Below, piece after piece: positions 24,279 to 33,109 of a DNA stretch of 64,000 nucleotides (its first letter is position 1; each line of letters begins with the position of its first letter). The DNA comes from Lyophyllum atratum (taxonomy: Eukaryota; Basidiomycota; Agaricomycetes; Agaricales; Lyophyllaceae). A program made the position numbers and the translations under genes. The stretch lies in contig JACGCN010000028.1 of assembly GCA_014905825.1 (NCBI GenBank), positions 310,001 to 374,000 on the forward strand, written 5' to 3'. The notes beneath the pieces are model-generated. The model worked only from the letters and a program-made list of their open reading frames with translations. It did no database searches and had not been told where the DNA came from.

Positions 24279-24522
24279 GTAAACATACTCATTGAATGAT
24301 TCAAGAAGAACACCACAAGGTAATGTCTTCGAGTGGTCAGAAACATATATGTATATTAGTCGAGAACATATGACTCAATTATCGCGAAAATTGCTGTCTG
24401 AGCTCAAGATATAGCAAGATAAAACTACATACATTGCAACGGAGGCGTTTGCGAAGGGGTAGCTCGGAATGATGCAATCAAATGTGGGATCCATGTGGTG
24501 AGGTGAGGAGGCCGAGCGAAAA

Positions 24523-25527
24523 CTACTTCCAGCCAAAGAGTGATAGCAAGCGCAGTATCACTCGCCGATGGACAGGCTGTCCGCGAGGCTGGTTTTGTAT
24601 CTCTCCTCCGACGGAATAGGCCACAGACACCGCCAGGAGTTGGTCGATGTCGCGGCGCGCGGATGTGTATGCCTCAGCGCTAGGCTCGTCGAGTGGGTCG
24701 GAAATGGCATAAGCCAGAGTAGTTGTAGGTGCGAGGCACTTCGTCCAAATAAAGTCCATGATTCTGCCCCCACATCCTAACTTTGCACAAGCGCTGGGGA
24801 CAAGGAGGGTGGCATGAAAGCCGCCGACCGTGACTAAGTCGTACCAGACCCATGAAGCCTCCCTCGAGCGCAACATCCTTATCACAGTCCCCTTGAAGTC
24901 CCATTTTGATGGTCCAACGTCGGGTTCGACCTCTGGCCTGGTGTCGCTGTATATTTCGATGTCACCACCAAGTCCGATGGGCTTGTAAAGAACAAATCCG
25001 GTCAAGCGATAGGACAACCCCCCGGGGAAACTCGAGCGCCGGGCTAAAATCTTGGTTGTTTGGCGATGGCGGTATGTAGCCGGCGGGTTGAGGAAGAACC
25101 GACGGCGAGGGTGATAGGCCGACTCGGAGCTCTCATCAGAGCTGGTGACGCTGAGGTCTGAAGAGCTGGTGAAGCTAAGAGCTGAGGACGAGGTTGAAAT
25201 CGACGATGGGGGAGGTGTATCGATAAAAAAAGTTGCTCGTCTGATCGAGCTGCCCATGACATCTTGGGGGTCTGCGCGCGAAGGGTCTCTATTACTATAG
25301 AGAGCTTCACAGTACGGGGGTGGTCTACTGCGCGTGGTCTGCTGGGAGAATTCCTGGTAGGCAGGGAGTGTATAGTGATTGCCAACGCCTAGAGAGCCGC
25401 CATCAGAGCTGAACGACAAGACGGAGCCTGTGATATCTGTCGACGGAGGCTGGAGGCTGAAGGTGAACGAGGGTGAGAAGGGGTGTTCTCCAACGCGGAG
25501 TGAACTGCCATTCGAGTGGGAGGACAT
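24523..25527 (-). CDS. Unknown protein A, 334 aa, single exon
   Basis: A single open frame of 334 codons. The N-terminal 150 residues are Ser/Thr/Pro rich and probably disordered (SSISTSSSALSFTSSSDL). The C-terminal half looks folded: GFVLYKPIGLGGDIEIYSD, GTVIRMLRSREASWVWYDL and HATLLVPSACAKLG. It shares this core with the neighbouring minus-strand gene at 26325-27095. No signal peptide or membrane helix is seen. I do not recognise the family. The start Met at 25527 is the first in frame. Confidence 0.6.
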   Translation of the reverse strand: MSSHSNGSSLRVGEHPFSPSFTFSLQPPSTDITGSVLSFSSDGGSLGVGNHYTLPAYQEFSQQTTRSRPPPYCEALYSNRDPSRADPQDVMGSSIRRATFFIDTPPPSSISTSSSALSFTSSSDLSVTSSDESSESAYHPRRRFFLNPPATYRHRQTTKILARRSSFPGGLSYRLTGFVLYKPIGLGGDIEIYSDTRPEVEPDVGPSKWDFKGTVIRMLRSREASWVWYDLVTVGGFHATLLVPSACAKLGCGGRIMDFIWTKCLAPTTTLAYAISDPLDEPSAEAYTSARRDIDQLLAVSVAYSVGGEIQNQPRGQPVHRRVILRLLSLFGWK

Positions 25528-25762
25528 GACAGAGCACTGACGGTTAACTACATGAGTGAGAGGAATTTATCTTGGCCTTTCAAGCTTCTGAACTGTTACC
25601 TTAGGGGCGCGGCGGCGCAACGTGTTGCAGGGAAAGCATCTTGAGTAGCAGAAGCCTGTCCGGGAACCAGAGGGCGTGCCTAGAAGAACAAGAAGCCTAG
25701 AAGAGACAAGTATATTAAGGTTAGGTGGCAGAGCGAGAGAGGAAAACACCCTCAAAATGTGA

Positions 25763-25905
25763 CTCAGCCATGCGCCCGATCGTCGTAACGAAGCAAGCTT
25801 GCCGTCTTTGGCTGCCAGGCGCGCGGATTCGAACAAATCAGCACGTCTGAATATATGCTCAGCCATGCGCCCGATCGTCGTAAACGAAGCAAGCTTGCGA
25901 ATGAA
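25763..25905. repeat. Direct repeat, period 95 bp
   Basis: ctcagccatgcgcccgatcg begins at 25763 and again at 25858, each followed by cgtcgta and aagcaagcttg. The spacer carries other sequence. The rest of 25528-26119 has no supported gene. Confidence 0.8.
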
Positions 25906-26119
25906 TCAGTACGTTTGAATTTTAATGGCTCGGAAGTGCGGAGGAAAAATAGGGTATATCGCCAGCACGCTTGATATATGAAGTTTATCGGAGGTGTATG
26001 TACAGAGGAAATATGCCAATGATCATGAGGAGTCTGTACCAACTTGGTCGGGTTAAGAAATGCCGTGCAAAATAACGAGTCTGTGTCAAAATAACGAGTC
26101 TGTGCAGCAAGCATGAGTC

Positions 26120-26320
26120 GCGACGATGTCGATGTTCGAGGCAACGATGTTCGAGGGGACCATGATAGAGGATCGCAACGATGTCGATGTTCGAGGCAAC
26201 GATGTTCGAGGCAACGATGTTCGAGGCAACGATGTTCGAGGGGACCGTGATAGAGGATCGCAGCGATGTCGGTGTTCGAGGCAACGATGTTCGAGGCAAC
26301 GATGTTTGAGGCAACGACGG
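26120..26320. repeat. Nested 15-bp minisatellite
   Basis: The 15-mer gatgttcgaggcaac is repeated many times in tandem, twice interrupted by a block reading gaggggaccatgatagagga or its variant (26151 and 26237). The interrupting block recurs about 86 bases apart, giving a two-level array. Since 15 is a multiple of three, long open frames appear on both strands and repeat the same five residues; these are not genes. Confidence 0.9.
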
Positions 26321-26324
26321 ACGA

Positions 26325-27095
26325 TCATTCCCAATAGATCGGGTCAATGGGAGCCTCCTTTGGCCCCATCAGGTCGCTGATCTTCTTCTGCCCAAGCCGC
26401 AGCATCCTCGGAGGAGCGGGTGCTGAGACATCATACGCTTTGCGGCGGCCCTGAGTACGTGCCGCCCGAGGATGTGGCAGACCGCACGATTGCAGATCTG
26501 CTGGGATGATGAGGACGGCCAGGTGGTCAAGTCGGTTATCATGACTAGCGAGGGAGAAATACAGCCAGTCGGGATCGTTGCAACGGATGATCCCCACAAT
26601 TTTTACACTGAGCAGCCATCCCGCTCGGTGGTCAGTGACCCACCAGCCTGCTTGGGGGTGAGGCCTGGTTGCCGCTGGCCGTTGAAGCCTTGCTGGCCGT
26701 TGGTCAAGAAAGAGCTCGACGTTGTCACCTGGTTGAAGGGCCTTGTAGACGATGAGCGCAGTGGTGCGATAGTAGGTGATGAGGTGGTGCGTGTCGTAGG
26801 CGAGGCAAGTGTGGTCGGAGGTGAACTGGCTGGGTCGTATGGTTGGAATCGGTGCGACGATGTGGCGCACAATGGCTTGCGTCGAGTAGGGACACGGTGT
26901 AAGCCTTGCTTCCGCGGTGGTGGGCCGCGTGTTGTATCTGCTGGTGATGGTGGACTCAGTGGTGGTGGACATGCTGCCTGGTGGGCTGAGTGCGCTGCGC
27001 AGGTAAGGATGGAGCCAGTCAAATAGGGAGTCGGACGGGGCAACACCTGACATCTGCTGCCACGCATTCGCCGGGGCGCCCATATCTTCGCCCAA
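26325..27095 (-). CDS. Unknown protein B, 256 aa, paralogue of A
   Basis: A single open frame of 256 codons. Its core LIVYKALQPGDNVELFLDQR, then VGIIRCNDPDWLYFSL and HLAVLIIPADLQSCG aligns in order with the core of the gene at 24523-25527 (VLYKPIGLGGDIEIYSDTRP, VWYDL, LLVPSACAKLG). Spacing between blocks is similar, so I infer a shared fold. The N-terminus is Ser/Thr/Pro rich here too, and the C-terminus is basic. No known domain is recognised. The stop lies directly beside the 15-bp minisatellite. Start choice is uncertain. Confidence 0.5.
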   Translation of the reverse strand: MGEDMGAPANAWQQMSGVAPSDSLFDWLHPYLRSALSPPGSMSTTTESTITSRYNTRPTTAEARLTPCPYSTQAIVRHIVAPIPTIRPSQFTSDHTCLAYDTHHLITYYRTTALIVYKALQPGDNVELFLDQRPARLQRPAATRPHPQAGWWVTDHRAGWLLSVKIVGIIRCNDPDWLYFSLASHDNRLDHLAVLIIPADLQSCGLPHPRAARTQGRRKAYDVSAPAPPRMLRLGQKKISDLMGPKEAPIDPIYWE

Positions 27096-27139
27096 AGATA
27101 TGATGCCTAAGGACCCTTCCTGAGCTTATTTTTTCAAGG

Positions 27140-27405
27140 TGCTGGTGTCTGCTCGTTCGGGCACACGCGCGAACATGCGGCGGTCGAAAGTTGACGCCAC
27201 GAGTGCTCATTAAGCTCTTGGTGTTTGCGCGTTCGCGCCCGCGCGCGAACACACGGCGCTCGAAAGTTGACGCCACGGACGCGCTTGGGCTATTATGTCT
27301 TCCGCGAGCCTTCAATGATGGTGTTGTTTTCTCGTTGTGTTGGTGCTTGCTCGTTCGGCGCGAACCACGCGCCGACGGCGCGCTCGAAAGTCGACGCCAC
27401 GAACG
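27140..27405. repeat. Three palindrome-bearing dispersed repeats
   Basis: tcgaaagttgacgccac occurs at 27183 and 27260 and as tcgaaagtcgacgccac at 27384. Each is preceded by a GC-rich imperfect inverted repeat (for example gcgcgttcgcgcccgcgcgc at 27228) that could fold into a hairpin. Spacing is irregular (77 and 124). Confidence 0.75.
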
Positions 27406-28371
27406 CGCTGCTTGGTTTCATTTCTCATTTCTCAGGTCTATTTCAGGAGGATCGATCGATCATCGGACGATCTCAAGAAGCTGACGACACCGGCTGTCAT
27501 CTGAGACGCGGTTCTGAGGGTTCTGACGCCCAAACGGGAGCCGGGCGATGCCGCACCTGCCCACGTCAGCAGCACGACCAACGCCACCCAAACGTTTCAA
27601 AGCCCGCCGTAAATCGGTGAACATAAGTAGGGCCCACGGTAAACTGGCTGTTCCAATTGGGGACCGTGTCAGTATAATAAACTCCTCCTCCTCCTCCTCC
27701 TCCCAGAAAAGTCCCAAAACCATCGGAATCGACGCGGATTGTCGAGACCTTTCTGGTGAACTCAAACTGTTTGTATCGAAAATTCCCACTGCCATTCTGG
27801 GATTTCGGTGGCCAGAAAGTTCAGGAAGTCATTTCAATCTATCTGCGAGTGACCTCTAGATTCTCGGTAATCTTATCTGTAGATATCCCTGGGATAAATG
27901 TTCAGAGCGCGCTTGCGTGCCTGCCAGGTGTTCTATCGGTGTTTCAGCCCTGGCCCCACAATCTCCACCGTACGAGGCATCACCGTCCTATTCGCCCTTG
28001 CATGTCTTTCCTAATCCCATTTGCTTCTTCATGCTTGGTTCACGACGAAAAGCTAGGCTGCTGCCAGTGTACAAACACCTCCCCCCGCCAATGTTCCCGT
28101 TTCGCGCTTCGTCGAAACGGAATCCCCCGGACGGAGGCACCGAAGTTGACAAGTATCACAACCAACCACAACATCAAGTTGACATCGATACCATCGCGGC
28201 TTAGATTCAAGATTAAAGCTCGCCAGGTGACTTTCCCTGAGCACCCCTGGCAGGGCCTTTAGTACAAAGGAAAAATGAGGCTGTACTTGTGGACGTTCTT
28301 AGCCTCTGGTTGGCTTCACCCCACCACCAAATACGCCTTAATCCGATCCCTTCAACCTATACGACTTAGCC
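27406..28371. other. No gene recognised; CTC microsatellite
   Basis: A (ctc)n microsatellite lies at about 27681-27703. A 168-codon plus-strand frame (27756-28262) has no recognised domain and I do not call it. Confidence 0.35.
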
Positions 28372-29280
28372 ATGTATACTCTCCTCCCGACAGCTATCGT
28401 GTCTCTATTTGGATGGCTCGCTTCTCAAGGTAGGGATAGCTCCTCGTGGTAGACTTTCTCGTCAGAACAATGTTAACTCGCCATATCAGCATCAGCAAGC
28501 GCCGTCACCTCCAGCCCAAGAAACGTTCTAACTGGTCTCCTCGTCCGCCAAACTGATCCCACGGCCGGCATTCCCGCAGTTGTACGTTCACATCGAGGTA
28601 CAGACTCCCGTGCCAATCCCAAGTCCTGATCCTGCATCTGGTAGTGCAAACCAACGTGCAACACGGTCCTTACGAACATCCAGGTGCGCCTCAACCACGT
28701 TCCAGCATACCCTTTGACTCCAATCTGACTGCATGTACAGGGCTGCGGTACCATAGCGTGCATGTGCACCACGGCGAACGCGGGCCTCCTGAAAGGCTGT
28801 GTGGAATGCTTCCTTGGCCTCGCGCCGGGCGACTCCACGATCGCCTCTCTAGGCCAGCAGATCTATGACAGTGCGTAGCAGTACCATCTCCCTCTACCGT
28901 CCTACTTCTCACAAAGGACTCCTTTCCGCACCTGCACAGACTTCAACACGGCGTGTAGCGGCAGCGGTGTGCCCTCCCTCACAGTTTTTGCCCCAGACGC
29001 CAGCTCCACTCCCGTGCCCTCAGGCTCCAGCACCCGTTCCGTCGTACCCTCAATCACATCGACCCCACCACCCATCACGAATATCTTCCCGACGACGACT
29101 TCGCCTATTGTGCAGTTTACAGTCACGACCATGCCTAACGCTGCGCCGCAGACGAGTGCCACGGACACGACGACTATCCTCCCGGCAAATAGTGCGAGGG
29201 CTGGAGATATGGGCGTGCGGGGGATGCTTGGGGTGGGGGTCGTGGTGGGTCTGGTTGGTGCGGCCGTGGGGCTTGTCTGA
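28372..29280 (+). CDS. Small Cys-rich secreted protein, GPI-like tail
   Basis: Exon 1 (28372-28429) encodes a signal peptide start MYTLLPTAIVSLFGWLAS; the intron ends at 28489. Later exons read CKPTCNTVLTNIQ (28644-28682), then after an intron GCGTIACMCTTANAGLLKGC and VECFLGLAPGDSTIA (28741-28870), then after another NFNTACSGSGVPSLTVFAPD. The remainder is Ser/Thr/Pro rich with SPIVQFTVTT, and ends in a hydrophobic stretch MLGVGVVVGLVGAAVGLV, as expected for a GPI attachment signal. The even Cys spacing suggests disulphides. It belongs to the same family as 43094-43904. Placement is probably cell wall or outer membrane. The exon around 28580-28600 is the least certain. Confidence 0.65.
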
Positions 29281-29894
29281 GGTGGTAATTGGGCGATGTG
29301 ATGTTGGATGTTGGACAAGATATGCGATACTGATGAATGAAAGAATCAGAGGGACCAGGCTCTTGGACTTTGTATTGACATATCGGTGCTACGTCACCTT
29401 CTCTCTTCTTGTTTGGGATAATGATGATCAATCGACGAATTTTGAACTGTATGTCTGCAAGGCCGTTCGTATGATTGGATGAGCTCCTGTCAGCAAATGG
29501 TCGGAGATTGACGACATTGACATAAGGTCGCAATGTACAATTCTCTCAAGCAAATGTCGATGGTTTGTGTGCAAATTTGGCATCCTTATGCTGTGGGTCG
29601 CGGCCGCTGCTCTTGCCTGTGGTTCTGAAAGGTCAAGGGGTCAGGAATAGGCGTCAGTGGACATACTCCCTTACATGCAGCTCTCCGTGTGTAATATAAA
29701 GCATGATTTCCAGAACAACTCCATCCAAAAACAACGTATGTATACGGACGACTACGCGTATACAGAGGTCAAAAGTGAGACTTAGAAAGAAGGGAGTCGG
29801 GGCCAAAGAATGGGTAATGCTGATATATCCTGTGAAACTAAATACCCTAGGCACTGCGTAGGAGAAATCAATATGTCAAACTAAGAATCACATA
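29281..29894. other. Intergenic, nothing seen
   Basis: Convergent 3' flanks of the secreted protein and the lectin. No coding feature is supported. Confidence 0.5.
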
Positions 29895-30597
29895 TCAAGC
29901 AGGCATAGTAGCAAGCTGCCATGTCGCCCCATCGTCAGCGGACACCGCCTCAGTCAATGTCCCGGGGGCTCCAGGACTCACGAACCCGACTCTGAGGCCT
30001 TTGCTTATAGGTTCTTCCAGTGCATACAGGACGCCGCTCCCTTCAGCGACCGTGAATCCTGAATGGACAATGCAGCCCGGGCAGGCGTCACCGCTTCTGC
30101 CTCCAGCGGGAACGGTGAATCTCCATTCGCTGAGTGTGCGGTTGGGAGCGAGGAAGAATACGTGTAGCTTAAACATACTAATGTCAGCTGTGAGTGAACG
30201 ATACGGCAGGCATACACGAACCCCTTGACTGGCATCCCCGATGACTGTTGCTACAATTGGAGTGTGGCGAAGTACATCTGTAGCTGGGACGACCACCACC
30301 GCAGAGGAGATAGATTTGCCGGTAGTGAAGGCGCCGTTCGTCAGCGCGTACTGGACGATCGCACCAGTGTTGTCTTGCCAGTATAGCCGGGTCTGAACTG
30401 GCGGTCCAGGAAGTTGAATTGCAGCAACGTTGCCTTGTGGCGACACAGGTACGAAATCTACAGCGGAATTGGCTTGGCTAGCCGCAGTGGACGCGTGGGT
30501 GGTGATAACAAGGGCAAAGAGCTGGAATAGTTAAGTTAGTGAGTATGATTGGTTGACCGGACGTCGTGCTCACCACGTAGACTTTGGAAGCAATCAT
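29895..30597 (-). CDS. Fucose-lectin-like secreted protein
   Basis: Exons are 30574-30597, 30222-30521 and 29895-30177. The start gives MIASKVYVLFALVITTHA, a signal peptide split by intron 1. The body has beta-propeller-like repeats: AAIQLPG…TRLYWQDNTGAIVQ, HTPIVATVIGD, LHVFFLAPNRTLSEW and GVLYALEEP. Alternating RLYWQD and LHVFFL…EW strands match the fungal fucose-specific lectin (AAL-type) fold, whose blades bind fucose through Arg, Glu and Trp. At about 200 residues it is shorter than a full six-bladed AAL, so sugar binding is uncertain. It may serve in defence or recognition. A TATAAG lies upstream near 30664. Confidence 0.55.
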
Positions 30598-30803
30598 ACT
30601 GGACGAAGGCTTGGAACTGTACTGACTCGCACTGCTGGACACATCTTGGAAAGAACCTCTGCTCTTATACACCGCTAGCGCAAAATGATGCATACCATAA
30701 TCACCTTGTGTCCCGGATCTACGTGGCGTCCAGAAACGCTAACGTTCAAGAGGAAGATTCGGTTTGACAGGATCGGGCCGGCTAGAAGTTGTGTTATCTT
30801 CTT

Positions 30804-30887
30804 GGGCGCTTGAGAAGTCCGATACCACAAGACTCGTAGTTTCTAGGGCGCTTGAGAAGTCCAATACCACAAGTATCGTAGTTTCTA
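30804..30887. repeat. Two-copy tandem repeat, 42 bp
   Basis: gggcgcttgagaagtccgat begins at 30804 and a near copy at 30846, each ending with cgtagtttcta. Confidence 0.8.
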
Positions 30888-32049
30888 AGCCCGTGAAGGG
30901 TGGTCCGCACGTGTACAAGGCGTAGCCGACGCTACCTAGTGATGACGAGCGAACAGTAAGCAAGATTTCCCAGCGAGAGGGAGGGGGGGGCTGGTCGTAC
31001 CAGCGGCAAGGAAGGCGTCAGAGATCGTTTGTACAATCAGCCACGCCTGCATCACATCTTGGAATGTTTGATCCCTACTACACCAGCGCTTGAGAGCAAG
31101 ATCGAAATAAAAATAAAACGGCGTAGAATGCCTACCATATACATGCAAGTCCTTGCTTGGAAACCTTATGTCGACGGCACTAGTGTGTGGGGCGAGACGC
31201 GCTTTCTTCGATGGTGGAAGTCAATGTAACAATAGATGGACGGGTTAGAATTTGAGCCGGAACCAATTCAGAAGTTCTCGTGGGTTGTGATATGGCCAGC
31301 GTCACCTAAGGAGCTTCTGCGTCACCTAAGACGGACCTCCTGATCGAACGAGAATATAACAACTCACTATCTCAATATGTTATCCTTCGCCGATTATGGC
31401 TAATCCTAATCCCTACATGCAGGTTCGCCGATCGGATGCGTCGGACTCCCTATGCTTCCACGGCCTGTTAAAAATATCATTGTTGACCACATACTTTAAT
31501 CGGTCTCGTCCAGATACCGGTACGACCCAAGAACCGCTATCGACTCTCTTCCAAAAGATGGACCCTGTGTAGACGCCACTATCGAACACTTACGAGTACA
31601 TACGTAGGTCCTAATCACGCAGGGCGTGACGAGCTCGGAAATATGATGGATGGACTATGATCGTCTAATAGGATAGTTAGATCGAGTTGGGCCTCGATTC
31701 GAAATAATTGAGCTCACCTCTTGCATAGCACCACCCAATTCTAGTTATATAGCCCGTAAATGTTCTCGAGTGCAGAACCATGGCAAAAACACATTGAGGT
31801 GGCACGTTACCAGAACGTAGCAGCCAATCACTGGATCGCTGAGACAGCACGACACTTCCAAAAGGCCGGGAATGAATCAAGATCATAGCGCAGCCGGAAG
31901 GTCCCACTGTCCATGACTGCGTGTGCCTTGCGTTGCGAGGTCTGCGCCGAGACTAGACCAAGGCCAGGTCGGCGAAGGTATACAAACACTGAAGATGGAG
32001 AGCTCGGGTGCTCTCTCGGAACGGCGTGGAGCATGTATGCTGTATCAAG
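30888..32049. other. No gene recognised
   Basis: No open frame here carries a recognisable domain or exon pattern on either strand. Confidence 0.4.
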
Positions 32050-32676
32050 TTAACGATAGGCATGTAATTGCGCACCCATCATTCCATGTCCATGTATGCG
32101 CTTATAATTTTCTTGCATGAGGCGGGGACGATACACATATAAACCTTTGAGGCAGACGTCGATTTCTGTGATGATGATAGTACAAATGGTGCAGGTAGGG
32201 GTATCGTGGATCGGGATAACGAAGTCTAAAGAAAATGCTGGGTTTACACAGTTTATATGCGACGCATCGTTCGAGTCCTTTCCTCTAAGCCGTTTCGATA
32301 GGTGTATGATGCTCTGGCAGGACAAGTCGTTGATCAGAGGTGGTAAGGGAAGAACGACGGAAGACGCACTCGACTTAATCACTCGCTTCGTATCGAATCG
32401 AAGCCGTGCCTTCATATCGTCCATCTTCTGTTGTTCCTCCACCAGCCTTCTCTCCATCTCCAGCGCCTCCTCCTCCGTGATCGCAGCCTCTAACCCGGCC
32501 TGTGCGGCGCGGAGGCTGCGCTCAAGCTGGGCCTCGACGAGCTCGACGGCGGTATATGCGAACTCGAGGCTCGCGACGAGGTAGGCGTGTTGCTCGGGGG
32601 CGGGAAGGGCGGGCGGGAGCGAGAGATACGGGAGGAGCGCGTCGCTCATGGCTTGCAGGGCTTGGAGAGTTGCCAT
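32050..32676 (-). CDS. Small coiled-coil protein, unknown
   Basis: A 208-codon frame starts MATLQALQAMSDALLPYLSL. Residues about 25-95 are Ala/Glu/Leu rich with heptad-like spacing (LVEAQLERSLRAAQAGLEAA, ITEEEALEMERRLVEEQQK), predicting a coiled coil. The C-terminal half is less protein-like and may be read-through past a shorter real end or an unseen intron. There is no membrane segment. I do not recognise the family; small coiled-coil subunits of larger complexes are one possibility. Confidence 0.5.
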   Translation of the reverse strand: MATLQALQAMSDALLPYLSLPPALPAPEQHAYLVASLEFAYTAVELVEAQLERSLRAAQAGLEAAITEEEALEMERRLVEEQQKMDDMKARLRFDTKRVIKSSASSVVLPLPPLINDLSCQSIIHLSKRLRGKDSNDASHINCVNPAFSLDFVIPIHDTPTCTICTIIITEIDVCLKGLYVYRPRLMQENYKRIHGHGMMGAQLHAYR

Positions 32677-33109
32677 TGGTGTCGGATTAGAAAAGGGCGT
32701 TCTAGGGAGGTGGCGGGGATGGCGGGGCTTTATACAGTTTTTACTGGATTGGTGTGTCGAGGGCCTGCAGTAGCTATGAATAGAGTCCGAACTGGAGGTT
32801 CATTTCAACGTCGATCGATCCTCGATCGCGCGCATCTCTGTCGTCATTGGTCGCGTCTTTCAGACCACCACCACCGATCGACGAGACAAGAAGCTGGAGG
32901 GATTGCCGGAATCTCGGCGACGCTCTTGTGTGTGGAGGATTGACAATGAGACTGTTTTGCTTGGCAAAGTTTGCCTTTTTGATCTATGCTGACCCAGATC
33001 ATGATTCTGAACCCCTCTCGTTCCTGCTCCCAACCACCATCATCTATCGCCATTGGCCGCGATAACCATCATATCTACGCGTTGCTGAAGTCGCTCACAA
33101 CATCCCCCC
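32677..33109. other. Divergent promoter region
   Basis: Lies between the starts of the coiled-coil gene (minus) and phospholipase D (plus). No coding feature is seen. It may hold both promoters. Confidence 0.4.

Noticed and set aside
25985..26380. Long frames with EHRCLEHR-like or DVRGN-like repeats on both strands
   Set aside because: By-product of the 15-bp minisatellite, which stays open in several frames.
24523..27095. Idea that proteins A and B are a toxin-antitoxin or transposon pair
   Set aside because: No sequence feature supports it; they look like paralogues only.
27756..28262. 168-codon plus-strand frame before the Cys-rich gene
   Set aside because: No domain or homologous pattern recognised; it overlaps the likely promoter of the gene at 28372.
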